From Halorhabdus sp. BNX81 (GTDB taxonomy: Archaea > Halobacteriota > Halobacteria > Halobacteriales > Haloarculaceae), in contig NZ_CP107254.1 in assembly GCF_029229925.1 (NCBI RefSeq), forward strand, positions 2,666,001-2,730,000: a DNA stretch of 64,000 nucleotides, in the 5' to 3' direction. Of this stretch, positions 36,245 through 44,818 are shown one piece after another; positions within the stretch are counted from its first letter, which is position 1; each line of letters begins with the position of its first letter. Both the position numbers and the translations under genes were made by a program. The notes under the pieces are model-generated. The model made no database searches, was not told the DNA's origin, and was given only the letters and a program-made list of their open reading frames with translations.

Positions 36245-37282
36245 TCACCCAAGCGCCCCGATCCCGACGGCTTCGAGCACCCAGAGCAACATGTCGCCGG
36301 CGACCAGACTCACCACGAGCCCGCCGAACATCGGCACCAGGAACGGGATGCCCGGCGTAATCCAGACGGTGTCGCCCTTGGCGAGTACTTCCAGTCCCTC
36401 CCGCAACTCCGTCGGCGTCGTGCCGTAGGCGGAGTGTTCGATGTCCGCGAAGAACGCCTCGGCTCCCCATGGGTCCTCGAACTCCCCGCCGTCGGTCTGG
36501 GTCGTTCCGTCGTGCTCAGACTGCTGGATCGGCCCCTCACCGTCCGGTGGGATCGACCCGTCGCCGGGATCGTTGGGGTCGTCGGGAAGCGACGCCGGAT
36601 CGCGGTAGGCGTCCGGATCGGCACGGAGTTCGGACAGCGAGCGGCCGCGCCAGGTGAGATACATCCGGAGTGCGTCCAGGTCGAGGCCACGACGGGTGAA
36701 CCCGTCGGGCGTCTCCAGCAGGCGGCCGTACTCCTCGGTCGCCGCCTCGGCGGCGATCGGCCGGCCGATGACCATCGCTTTGTCGATATGGCCACCGAGA
36801 GCGTTCCGGACGGCGAGTGCGAGGGGATACGCAAGCCCGACGAGGACGGCGTTCGAGAGGATCGTCAGCGCGAAGACCCCAAGCGACGGCCGGATCGCCG
36901 GCAGCGCCATGTCCGCGACGAGATACGTCGGGTAGGTCGGAAAGAGGATCGCGAGGACGATCAGCGCCTTCGCGTCGGCACCGCCGAACCCGCCCATCCA
37001 CCAGAACGCGTACGCGAGCGGGACGAGCAACCCGAGGCTGAAGGCGACCTGGAAGACGAACAGGGCCGGCGTCGGCGCGAGCACGCGCGGATCGACGACG
37101 AGACCGTCCGTCCAGACCAGCCACGCGTCCCAGACCAGCAGGACGACGCCGAGACCGGCCAGTGGGAGCCAGGTGCGGTTCGGGACGCGACGCGTACGCA
37201 CGTCACGCCAGGCCGCCCACCCGAGGACGGGGACGACGAGCAACCGCAGCAGATCCGGAAGCGTCGCGTTCACACTCGTCAC
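36245..37282 (-). CDS. pibD: Archaeal prepilin peptidase (PibD/FlaK, A24 family)
   Basis: A 345-residue aspartic membrane protease. The two catalytic aspartates are Asp27 ([13 protein letters not shown]) and Asp103 in [11 protein letters not shown], the archaeal form of the GxGD motif. About six membrane helices are seen. A long acidic, hydrophilic insert (about 185-300) separates the last helix from the rest. It cleaves signal peptides of archaellins and type IV pilins. No archaellin or pilin gene is adjacent. Confidence 0.9.
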   Translation of the reverse strand: MTSVNATLPDLLRLLVVPVLGWAAWRDVRTRRVPNRTWLPLAGLGVVLLVWDAWLVWTDGLVVDPRVLAPTPALFVFQVAFSLGLLVPLAYAFWWMGGFGGADAKALIVLAILFPTYPTYLVADMALPAIRPSLGVFALTILSNAVLVGLAYPLALAVRNALGGHIDKAMVIGRPIAAEAATEEYGRLLETPDGFTRRGLDLDALRMYLTWRGRSLSELRADPDAYRDPASLPDDPNDPGDGSIPPDGEGPIQQSEHDGTTQTDGGEFEDPWGAEAFFADIEHSAYGTTPTELREGLEVLAKGDTVWITPGIPFLVPMFGGLVVSLVAGDMLLWVLEAVGIGALG

Positions 37283-37408
37283 TCTCGGGGGCGGGAGTTA
37301 GCCCTTGTGGAACTGCCCCCACCTGGTCGCCCCCACAAATCGCGGCCCTCAGTTCACTCCCCGGGTACGTCCCAAGAATATTATAGCAGTGCGACAAAAA
37401 CGGGGTCG

Positions 37409-39175
37409 ATGGAAGCGTCGCTCTACGTGGTCGCGGTTCTCGTCTCCAGCGGCCTCGCCGTTTCCGTGGCCACGTGGCTGTGGTCGCACGATCTGGACCG
37501 CGCCGCGCGGGTGTTCGCGCTGATGCTGTCGCTGTATCCGCTCGTGGGGCTGTTCGTCGTCGGCGAGATCGTCGCGACCGATCGGACGCTCGCGATCGCG
37601 TTTTTCGTCCTTCACGCCGCGGTCGTCGCCGTGATCGTCCCGCTGTGGTTTCTCTTCGCGATCCGCTATACGGACCGCGGGCACTGGCTCACGCGTCCCC
37701 GACTCCTGGCGTTCGGGGGCTTGCTGGCGGTCCTCGCCGCCATCCAGCTGACGGACCCGATCCATGGCCTGGTCTACGAGTACGCGATCACCACCGACCC
37801 GTTCCACCACGTGGCCGCGACGCCGACGCCGCTGTTTCCGATCTTCGCGCTCTTCCAGACGGTCCCCTATCTCGGCGCGATGGGGCTGCTGGGCTATCAC
37901 GCGGCGGTCGAAGCGCCGGCCAAGCGCAAGCGGACGCTGGCGCTGATCGTCGGGTTCCTGCCCCCGCTTTTCACCGTCGCCGGCTGGAACGCCGGTGTCA
38001 TCCCGGGGCCCCTCGACGGCGCCAGCAACATCGCCTCGGCGTGGTCGCTCGCGTTCGTCGCCTGGGCGGTGTTTCGCTACCAGCTGTTCGACATCCTTTC
38101 GCTCGCCCGCAAACGCGTCTTCGAGGACCTGCGAGATCCGATCGTCGTCGTCGACCCCGACCGCCGGATCCTCGATGTCAACCGGGCGGCCGTCGGGACG
38201 TTCCCCGCCCTCGCTGATGCCGACAGCGCGAAACTGGAGGAACGCCTCCCGCCGATCGTCGAAGACGACACGATCGTCCAGTCGTTCACGGACTACGGGG
38301 AGGAGTCCCGCGAGTTCGAGGTCAGCATCTCCCCGCTCGTGACGGCGGGAGACACGCAGGGGTACGGACTCGTGATCCGGGACGTCACGGCGATCAACCG
38401 ACAGATCCGGGACCTCAAACAGCAGTCCGCACAGCTCGAACGGTTCGCGAGCACGCTGTCGCACGACCTCCGGAACCCGCTGAACGTCGCCAACGGGCGC
38501 TCGGAGCTGGCACTCGAAACGGGCGACCTCTCGCACCTCGAAGCCACACTCGACGCCCAACAGCGCATGGGCCAGATCATCGACGACGTCCTCGCGCTCT
38601 CCCGGGAGGGCCGCACGATCGACGAACCGGAACGAGTCCGGCTGAAACCCGTCTTCGAGGACGCCTGGGCGTCGACGGCGACTCCGTCCGCCACCGAGGA
38701 GATCGAACCGGACGCGGACGTGGTCGTCTACGCCGACCCCGGGCGCCTCCAGAACGTCTTCGAAAACCTCATCCGCAATGCGGTGGAGCACGCCTCACCG
38801 ACGGCCGACGACGGGGCGACCGACGACGAGCCGTCGGACGACCAGCCGGCCGGTAGGGACGCGACCGGCGTGACGATCACGCTCGGCCGCCACGCCGAGG
38901 GGTTCTACGTCGAGGACGACGGCCCGGGCGTGCCGGCGGACGAACGCGAGCGGGTGTTCGAGTACGCCTACACGACAGAGGAGACCGGTACGGGTCTCGG
39001 GCTCGCCATCGTCGACGCGATCGCGAGCGCGCACGGCTGGTCGGTGAGCATGACCGAGGGGTCCCGGGGCGGTGCCCGGGTCGTGTTCTCCGGGGTGGAT
39101 ATCGTCGAGGCGGGGCCGGAGGCTGTCGAGGAAGTGCCCGGCGTAGTCACGGACGGTCGAGAATCGACAGGGTGA
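37409..39175 (+). CDS. 7TM-PAS sensor histidine kinase
   Basis: A 588-residue kinase. Seven predicted helices at 5-230 match the histidine-kinase N-terminal 7TM region. A PAS-type segment follows (about 238-330: DPIVVVDPDRRILDVNRAA), then HisKA with the phosphoacceptor His352 (STLSHDLRNPLNV), N box NVFENLIRNAVEHA, and ATP-lid motifs DDGPGVP and GTGLGLAIVDAI. It is an orphan kinase without a regulator beside it. The start at 37409 was chosen because upstream in-frame sequence is antisense to other genes. Confidence 0.9.
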   Translation: MEASLYVVAVLVSSGLAVSVATWLWSHDLDRAARVFALMLSLYPLVGLFVVGEIVATDRTLAIAFFVLHAAVVAVIVPLWFLFAIRYTDRGHWLTRPRLLAFGGLLAVLAAIQLTDPIHGLVYEYAITTDPFHHVAATPTPLFPIFALFQTVPYLGAMGLLGYHAAVEAPAKRKRTLALIVGFLPPLFTVAGWNAGVIPGPLDGASNIASAWSLAFVAWAVFRYQLFDILSLARKRVFEDLRDPIVVVDPDRRILDVNRAAVGTFPALADADSAKLEERLPPIVEDDTIVQSFTDYGEESREFEVSISPLVTAGDTQGYGLVIRDVTAINRQIRDLKQQSAQLERFASTLSHDLRNPLNVANGRSELALETGDLSHLEATLDAQQRMGQIIDDVLALSREGRTIDEPERVRLKPVFEDAWASTATPSATEEIEPDADVVVYADPGRLQNVFENLIRNAVEHASPTADDGATDDEPSDDQPAGRDATGVTITLGRHAEGFYVEDDGPGVPADERERVFEYAYTTEETGTGLGLAIVDAIASAHGWSVSMTEGSRGGARVVFSGVDIVEAGPEAVEEVPGVVTDGRESTG

Positions 39176-39287
39176 GTGCCCGGGTCACGCCCGAGGCACT
39201 CGCCTGTTTGGCCTGTCGACTCCCGGCAGACGGTCGCAGTCGCTGATCGCGTTAGGATCGCAGAAAGCGGTTTTGGAAGCGAACCGA

Positions 39288-39677
39288 TCAGATGACGCGG
39301 TTCTGGAGGTAATCCAGATGCTTGGCGTTGTAGACGATCTTGACGTCGTCCTCGGTAGGCGTCCCGACACACGTCAGGCGAACACCCTTGTCCTCGACTT
39401 CCTCGTCGGAGAGAATCTGCTGCATGTCCATGTCGATTTCGCCCTCCTTGACGATGGCAGCACAGTTGGCACACGCACCGGCGCGACACGAGAACGGCCA
39501 GTCGTAGCCTTGGGCCTCTGCGGCCTCCAGAATGTATTCGCCTTCGGCGACGTCGATTTCGCCGTAGTCGTTCTCACCGAGATCGGACGACTCGGCCTTC
39601 TCGAAAAGGTCGGCGTCGTCCATGTCCCATCCGTGATCGTCCAGCACTTCGTAGTTGAGGTATTCTACAGTGGGCAT
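39288..39677 (-). CDS. fdx: Halophilic [2Fe-2S] ferredoxin
   Basis: A 129-residue plant-type ferredoxin with the halophile-specific acidic N-terminal insertion ([20 protein letters not shown]). The cluster ligands are in [14 protein letters not shown] (C-x4-C-x2-C) and a fourth Cys at RLTCVGTP. It carries electrons for 2-oxoacid oxidoreductases and reductases such as the nitrite/sulfite reductase at 57 kb. The start [11 protein letters not shown] is the usual N-terminus. Confidence 0.95.
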   Translation of the reverse strand: MPTVEYLNYEVLDDHGWDMDDADLFEKAESSDLGENDYGEIDVAEGEYILEAAEAQGYDWPFSCRAGACANCAAIVKEGEIDMDMQQILSDEEVEDKGVRLTCVGTPTEDDVKIVYNAKHLDYLQNRVI

Positions 39678-40059
39678 CAGGAGCACGGTACACACGCCTG
39701 ACTGTTAACTTTGCTGTTCGAAACAGACTTCCCGGACAAATTCCCCGGTTGTTCGCCCGGAGATCCCCGCTCTACGGAAAATTCGCCACGAAAGCGGGAC
39801 GAATATTAATGATAACTGTTCACGAAACACATGGACGGCGAAGGAAGTCCCACGGGATTGGGACACCCCGGCCCTGAGACTCGCTCACAGAAACCGAGAA
39901 CACGCTACGCGGTTCTCGGTAATGTGTTCGCGGCACTCACGGGTCGCTTTGCTCACGGGTCGTTTCACTCCCCGCTCGCGATTCCCGCGGTCTCACTCCG
40001 TTCGACCGCGCTCTCCCCGTTCACTACTTCGGCGACCCGCACAAGGGTCGGGTCGCCCA
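39678..40059. other. Intergenic region with hairpins between ferredoxin and tRNA-Ser
   Basis: No convincing gene. A perfect hairpin has arms CCGAGAAC (39894-39901) and GTTCTCGG (39912-39919). Another has CGACCC (40033-40038) against GGGTCG (40045-40050) just past the tRNA-Ser 3' end and may be its trailer. Short direct repeats (CACGGGTCG near 39938 and 39956) also occur. Confidence 0.45.
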
Positions 40060-40141
40060 CGCCAGGACAGGGATTTGAACCCTGAATCCCGAAAGGGAAC
40101 ACGCTTTCCAGGCGTGCGCCTTACCGTTCGGCCATCCTGGC
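40060..40141 (-). tRNA. tRNA-Ser (GGA)
   Basis: An 82-base class II tRNA on the minus strand. The acceptor stem GCCAGGA/TCCTGGC is followed by discriminator G. The anticodon loop CTGGAAA gives GGA. A long variable arm (TTCCC/GGGA type) is present, as expected for serine. CCA is not encoded. Confidence 0.95.
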
Positions 40142-40205
40142 TCGCATCTCCAGATGAGTGGCGGTGTGGTTAAGCGTTTTCGCTCTCGGTCGAGCACCGA
40201 CCCCC

Positions 40206-40412
40206 TCAAAGCGTCTGTCGCAACCGGGGCTCGACGAACTTCGCCAGCACCGCCCCGATCCCGGTGACAACCAGCGCGACGCCGGCTTTGACCAGCGGAT
40301 CGACGCGTTCGGGCGTCAACAGTTCGTAGCCCTGGAGCAACACAAGAAACGATAGCCCGCCGACCAGGCCCCACACCAGGGCTTGACGCCATCCCATGTC
40401 GTAGCCGGCCAT
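40206..40412 (-). CDS. Small two-helix membrane protein
   Basis: A 68-residue protein with helices at about 10-28 and 42-60 (QALVWGLVGGLSFLVLLQGY and VKAGVALVVTGIGAVLAKFV), ending in a basic tail. It begins one base after the ridA stop, so the two are probably co-transcribed. Function unknown. Confidence 0.65.
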   Translation of the reverse strand: MAGYDMGWRQALVWGLVGGLSFLVLLQGYELLTPERVDPLVKAGVALVVTGIGAVLAKFVEPRLRQTL

Positions 40413-40413
40413 C

Positions 40414-40791
40414 TCAGACGGCCGCCACGGCCTCGATCTCGACACCGACGCCTTTCGGCAGCGCGGCGACCTCAACGGCGCTTCTGGCCGGCGGATCTTC
40501 ATCGAAGAACGTCTCGTAGGCGGCGTCCATCGCCTCGAAGTTCTCGATGTCGTCGACGTAGACGGTTACCTTCAGCACGTCGTCCATGCCCGCGCCCGCT
40601 TCGTCGAGAACTGCCTCGACGTTGTCCAGCGCCTGCTGGGTCTGGACGTCGATGTCGGCGTCGTCGAGCAAATCGCCGTCGGGCGTCAGCGGGATCTGTC
40701 CGGCGGTAAAGACAAGCTCATCGGTTGCGGTCGCCTGGCTGTACGCCCCGACTGCGGCGGGGGCCGCCTCGGTTTCGATCGTTCGCTTCAT
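40414..40791 (-). CDS. ridA: RidA-family enamine/imine deaminase
   Basis: A 125-residue YjgF/YER057c/UK114 protein: GAYSQATATDELVFTAGQIPLTP at the N-terminus and the C-terminal signature RSAVEVAALPKGVGVEIEAVA, with the conserved Arg. It hydrolyses reactive 2-aminoacrylate-type intermediates from PLP enzymes. It is the first gene of a two-gene unit. Confidence 0.93.
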   Translation of the reverse strand: MKRTIETEAAPAAVGAYSQATATDELVFTAGQIPLTPDGDLLDDADIDVQTQQALDNVEAVLDEAGAGMDDVLKVTVYVDDIENFEAMDAAYETFFDEDPPARSAVEVAALPKGVGVEIEAVAAV

Positions 40792-40873
40792 ACGTCCGTT
40801 CCCGACCGGAGCCAGTATAAAACCGCTGGGGAGTATGTCCGGAACTTATGGGAGGTGACGACGACGATATCCC

Positions 40874-41164
40874 ATGGAGACGCGCTTGCGGTACGGCTAC
40901 GGCGTCGTCATGCTCGGCCTCGGCAACATCGCCGTCGGGGCGACACAGGTGGCCTTCGGCGGTCAATCCACGATCATGATTGGGATACACGCGGTCATCG
41001 GCGTCCTGCTGATCGGCTTCGGGTACGGCGTCGTCAACGATCCCGACCGGATCGATCCCGAGCAGCTCTCCCCACGAATCCTCGCGGCGGTCGGCTACGT
41101 CGGCATCGCGATGGGCGCAGCCATGCTGGTCTGGTCGGCACTCGTAGTCGTGAACGCGCTGTAA
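40874..41164 (+). CDS. Small three-helix membrane protein
   Basis: A 96-residue hydrophobic protein with segments at about 8-28, 32-52 and 70-92. A CTTATG box at 40845-40850 gives a leaderless start. It is divergent from ridA and converges on hisH. Function unknown. Confidence 0.7.
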   Translation: METRLRYGYGVVMLGLGNIAVGATQVAFGGQSTIMIGIHAVIGVLLIGFGYGVVNDPDRIDPEQLSPRILAAVGYVGIAMGAAMLVWSALVVVNAL

Positions 41165-41182
41165 AGTGGACGAACCGCGACG

Positions 41183-41833
41183 CTACTGGTCGGCGCAGTA
41201 CTCGACGAAGTTCCGGAGAATGGCAAGCCCCGTCTCGCCGGATTTCTCGGGGTGAAACTGGGTTCCCATCACGTTGCCCGCCTCGTTGGCGACGACACTC
41301 GCGAAGCGCTCGCCGTAGTCAGTCCTCGCCGCGGTGGCGGCCCCGTCGTCCGGCCGGGCGTAGTAGGAATGGACGAAGTACGCGTGCTCGCCGTCGACAC
41401 CCGCCAACAGGGGATGCTCGCGCTCGACGGCGAGTTCGTTCCAGCCCATGTGCGGAACCTTCCGATCGCCGTCAAATCTGAGATTCGTCCCGGGGATCAG
41501 GTCCAGCCCCTCGGCGTCACCTTCGCCGGCGTGTTCGGCCTCTTCGCTCGTGGTGAGGAGCATCTGCATCCCGAGACAGATACCCAGGAGGGGGCGACCG
41601 TCCTCGGCCGCCTCGACGAGGGCGTCCCGGAACGGACCGGCGTTGTCCATCCCCTCGCTAAACGCGCCGACGCCGGGGAGGACGATCCCGTCGGCGGCAT
41701 CGAGTGCCACCGGGTCGTCCGATATCGTCACGGCTGCGCCCGCGCGTTCGAGCCCACGCGTGACGCTCCGGAGATTCCCCAGTCCGTAATCGACGACGAC
41801 GACGTCAGCCGCCGCCTGCTCGCGGTCGCTCAT
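41183..41833 (-). CDS. hisH: Imidazole glycerol phosphate synthase, glutaminase subunit
   Basis: A 216-residue class I amidotransferase: VVVDYGLGNLRSVTRGLE, oxyanion segment LPGVGAF, nucleophile motif GICLGMQMLL (Cys at about 86), and the His/Glu pair in GTQFHPEKSGETG. It supplies ammonia to HisF in histidine synthesis. The start at 41833 is the first Met before the fold. Confidence 0.95.
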   Translation of the reverse strand: MSDREQAAADVVVVDYGLGNLRSVTRGLERAGAAVTISDDPVALDAADGIVLPGVGAFSEGMDNAGPFRDALVEAAEDGRPLLGICLGMQMLLTTSEEAEHAGEGDAEGLDLIPGTNLRFDGDRKVPHMGWNELAVEREHPLLAGVDGEHAYFVHSYYARPDDGAATAARTDYGERFASVVANEAGNVMGTQFHPEKSGETGLAILRNFVEYCADQ

Positions 41834-42019
41834 GTCAGCCCGTAGTTCGGCTCGGGTCTTGGGACTTTCCTTCGACCCAGATATCTCCCAGCCGGGCCGG
41901 TCGAGCACAGCCAGTCCATCCGGCTGGTTCCGATCGGGCCCCTAGTTTGATTGGGATAGACGGAGACGTAGTCCTGTATCGCGCCTGTCGCCGATGACAC
42001 GCGACAGAAAACTCAGACT

Positions 42020-43579
42020 ATGCACGACCTGTCACTTCAGGATGCCCACGTCGGCATCGTCCCGGGCGTCGTCGATGGCGTCGACACCTATCGCTCCGTC
42101 TGCGAGCGGGTCGTCGGACGCGTTTCAGTGTACGATCCGTCCGCAGTGGAGTCCGTCGCGTCCGGGTCGAACCCGCCGGACTACCTCATCATCGAAGGGG
42201 GCCCGAAGGGACTAGCTGCAGTGAAGACCGCGGCCGACCAGACCCCGCCGCATGCCGTCCTTTACGTCGACGATCGACCCCGGAAAGTCTCGGAAGCGAT
42301 GCTATCCGGTGCCGATGTGTTCCTCCACCCTGCGGACAGACAGCACTTCGAAGCGCGACTCAAGAGCTTGCATCTGGGTGCGACAGTCCCGGTCGAACCA
42401 GCCGAGGGCCGGCTCGGTATGGAACCGTCGATCGAACCACGGGCGTATGAGACGCTCATGGAGCAGTTCGAGGACCTCATCTACGTCCTCGATCGCCACG
42501 CGCGTTTCGTCCGGGTGAACGAGGCAAAAGCCGCCCTCCACGATCTCGACCCCGAAGTGATGATCGGCCAGAGCGAGTTCAACACCTTCCTGCCGGAGAC
42601 CGCGATGGAAATCTACCGTGACAATCTGGCAGTGATCGAAGGTCACAGCGCGGTGGAGCGCAAGCCGGAGTGGATCGAAAACGCCCACGGCGAGCGGATC
42701 CACGTCACTGCGAGCAAGCACCCAATTACTGATCCGGAGGGGCGCGTGATCGGGCTGATCGGTATCTCGCGGGACATCACCGCGCTCACCAGACAACAGG
42801 CCCTCATCGAGAACGTGCGGGATACCATCGAACATCTCTATGGCATGTACGACCACAACTTTCGAAACCGCACGCAGATCCAGGTCGCCATCGAATCCCA
42901 CATGAAACAGGCGTTCACAGCCGAGTCGACCGGGCGCGAGCGGCTGTCGGAACTCGGGGGGCTGTTCGGCCTGGACGTCCGTCCGGGGGCCGAAATCGAA
43001 GGCACGAATACCGACGGACGGGCCGATCGCGAGGAAGTGCGGACGTCACTCGAAGGGCTCGCGAACACGTGGGCGGAGATGCACCGGTCGTTCACCGAGG
43101 CGCGGGACGTCGAGACTGAGATGGTCGAACGTCTCACGGATCTGGTCGAGGACTTCAGCGAACTGTTCGCGGTCGTCAAGGCCGGCGGCGAACTCACCGA
43201 AGTCGACCTGAAACGCCTCGCAAAGCAGTACGCTGACTGTCAGGTCACGGGCGAGTCGGTTACGATCACCACCGATCAACTCCGGACGACGCTGCTGGTT
43301 GAACAGCTCAGTGCGGCGCTCGGGCCGGCAGGGCGGATCCGGCTTGAGTCCACCGAAGCGGGGGTGAGGCTACATCTCTCCAAGCACCTGACCGTGCCGG
43401 CCCTGACTGACCAGTATCGCGATCAGGATCTCCTCGAGCGATCGAAACACCTGCTGAAGGTCCGACTCGTCCTGGAGACGCTGGGCTGGGACATCGAGAC
43501 GGTGCATCCCGACGACGACACGACGGTCCTTTCGGTCGACGTCACGGCCTGGAAGCGCCAGGCGGGCGCTTACACCTGA
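42020..43579 (+). CDS. Pseudo-receiver/PAS/DHp signalling protein lacking an ATP-binding site
   Basis: A 519-residue protein. Residues 1-118 resemble a response-regulator receiver, but the phosphoacceptor Asp is replaced by Glu59 (DYLIIEGGP) and the usual Lys by His (ADVFLHPAD). A PAS domain follows at 145-262 (QFEDLIYVLDRHARFVRVNE, then GLIGISRDITAL). Next comes a histidine-kinase dimerisation helix with His279 in YDHNFRNRTQIQV, similar to the HNLRN box of haloarchaeal kinases. The C-terminal region (about 400-510) lacks visible N, G1 and G2 boxes. It may pass phosphate without ATP hydrolysis, like Spo0B or ChpT, probably to the convergent HalX regulator. The gene ends 10 bases inside that regulator. 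Confidence 0.65.
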   Translation: MHDLSLQDAHVGIVPGVVDGVDTYRSVCERVVGRVSVYDPSAVESVASGSNPPDYLIIEGGPKGLAAVKTAADQTPPHAVLYVDDRPRKVSEAMLSGADVFLHPADRQHFEARLKSLHLGATVPVEPAEGRLGMEPSIEPRAYETLMEQFEDLIYVLDRHARFVRVNEAKAALHDLDPEVMIGQSEFNTFLPETAMEIYRDNLAVIEGHSAVERKPEWIENAHGERIHVTASKHPITDPEGRVIGLIGISRDITALTRQQALIENVRDTIEHLYGMYDHNFRNRTQIQVAIESHMKQAFTAESTGRERLSELGGLFGLDVRPGAEIEGTNTDGRADREEVRTSLEGLANTWAEMHRSFTEARDVETEMVERLTDLVEDFSELFAVVKAGGELTEVDLKRLAKQYADCQVTGESVTITTDQLRTTLLVEQLSAALGPAGRIRLESTEAGVRLHLSKHLTVPALTDQYRDQDLLERSKHLLKVRLVLETLGWDIETVHPDDDTTVLSVDVTAWKRQAGAYT

Positions 43580-44178
43580 TACGTCGGTTCGTCCTGGCTG
43601 TCCCCGAGGTTCCTGACAATCGTCTGGAGCACGAGTTCGAACTCCTCGTCAGTCATCGCAGCGGAGATGTCTCCCAGTTCGGCCCCCTGTTCGGTGAGCC
43701 GGTCGCGCAGTGCCTGGTAGTTCTCACTTGTGGTCAATTCGGCGGCTGGTTTGTTTGCTTCGAGACTGGCCTGTTTGATCGAATCGGCGACGTACGCCCT
43801 GACCTCGGGTTCGAGTTCACCCAGCGCGACCAGACGCTCGACAGTGTCTTCCAGCTCAGCGACGTCGACGGGTTTGGTGAGGTAGTCATCAAAACCCATC
43901 TCGATGACGTCGAGATCCGGGGTCTTGGCCGTCACCATCGCGACCGGGCACTCGTACCCCTCCGCACGAACGGCATCGAGCGTCTCTTTCCCCGAGCGCC
44001 CCGGCATCATCCGGTCGAGCAGGACCACGTCGACATCGTCGTCGATGGCTTCCAGGGCTTGCTCCCCGGAGTAGGCAGTCTCGACGGTGTAGTGCTCGCG
44101 CAGGATCGACGCGTAGCCGTCCGCGATTTGCTGTTCGTCCTCGACGATCAGTACCGTCACGTCAGTGTCGTCTGTCAT
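43570..44178 (-). CDS. HalX-type response regulator
   Basis: A 202-residue regulator. The receiver domain at 1-125 has acidic pocket VEDE (12-15), phosphoacceptor Asp55 (VVLLDRMMPG) and Lys near 107 (DDYLTKPVD). A HalX domain is at 130-200 (YVADSIKQASLEANKPAAEL), a helical haloarchaeal output without known DNA-binding motif. Its 3' end overlaps the convergent PAS/DHp gene by 10 bases. Confidence 0.9.
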   Translation of the reverse strand: MTDDTDVTVLIVEDEQQIADGYASILREHYTVETAYSGEQALEAIDDDVDVVLLDRMMPGRSGKETLDAVRAEGYECPVAMVTAKTPDLDVIEMGFDDYLTKPVDVAELEDTVERLVALGELEPEVRAYVADSIKQASLEANKPAAELTTSENYQALRDRLTEQGAELGDISAAMTDEEFELVLQTIVRNLGDSQDEPTYQV

Positions 44179-44214
44179 AGTTGGTGATCGCGATGTGAGC
44201 CGACATCGACCGCG

Positions 44215-44640
44215 TCATTCGGGTCCCCAGTCCTTGCGTTGTTCGACCGTGTTGAACGCCTCGTTGCGGAGGTTCGTGTACTCGTTGAGCATGTCCTCGC
44301 GGGTGACGACGCCGACCAGTTCAAGGCCCTCGACGACCGGCAGGACGTCCGTATCGGCGTTGATCAACTGACCGATGGCGAACAACACTGTCGCGTCCGG
44401 CTTCACGGACGTCGGAAACCCCGAGGCGAACCCCGAAACGGGGATTTCGCTGAGCGGATCATCGGTCTTGTAGCAGGCGATCAGCGCCGACCGCTGGGTG
44501 ATCAGTCCGTCCGGATCGTCGCCGTCGGTGATGATGATCGACTCCCGGCCGTCCTTGAGCAGTATTTCGACGGCGGCCCTGAGGCTCCGGTCACGCGACA
44601 CCGTCAGGTAATCAGTGCTCATCACGTCGCGGATCAACAC
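44215..44640 (-). CDS. Two-CBS-domain protein
   Basis: A protein of 141 residues with two CBS motifs (IRDVMSTDYLTVSRDRSLRAA and PTSVKPDATVLFAIGQLI), each followed by a regulatory-ligand strand (IIITDGDDPDGLIT, LPVVEGLELVGVVT). CBS pairs bind adenosine nucleotides. The start is uncertain: GTG at 44640 and ATG at 44622 are both possible. A TATA box at 44765-44773 instead points to an out-of-frame ATG at 44741. The 3' neighbour on the same strand is the HalX regulator, 36 bases away. Confidence 0.8.
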   Translation of the reverse strand: MLIRDVMSTDYLTVSRDRSLRAAVEILLKDGRESIIITDGDDPDGLITQRSALIACYKTDDPLSEIPVSGFASGFPTSVKPDATVLFAIGQLINADTDVLPVVEGLELVGVVTREDMLNEYTNLRNEAFNTVEQRKDWGPE

Positions 44641-44741
44641 GGCGCCATCCCCTCCGTCGGCGCTCGCCCGTTGAAGCGAAACCACGTGCTGGACTCCCGC
44701 TCCGCCGGGCCGGGCGGGGGAGTCCCACCGGGACGGGCCAT
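44634..44741 (-). CDS. Possible 35-codon leaderless ORF ahead of CBS gene
   Basis: GTTTTATAC at 44765-44773 is a good TATA box 24-32 bases before the ATG at 44741. The frame runs 35 codons (beginning MARPGGTPPPG) and its TGA overlaps the GTG start of the CBS gene by 7 bases. It may be a coupling leader, or the promoter may simply drive a leadered CBS message. Confidence 0.35.
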   Translation of the reverse strand: MARPGGTPPPGPAERESSTWFRFNGRAPTEGMAPC

Positions 44742-44818
44742 GGTAGATAGTCACTCGCCCTGCCGTATAAAACCTCGACAGGCGGCCACCTGCGCGATCG
44801 GGGTGGCCACACGCGTTG

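Noticed and set aside
35654-37408. The long N-terminal extension of the histidine kinase frame
   Set aside because: It is antisense to hisI and the prepilin peptidase and has low-complexity Arg/Glu content; the kinase starts at 37409.
39831-40085. An 84-residue ORF between ferredoxin and tRNA-Ser
   Set aside because: It runs into the tRNA-Ser sequence (antisense GFEP end) and is low in acidic residues, unlike haloarchaeal proteins.
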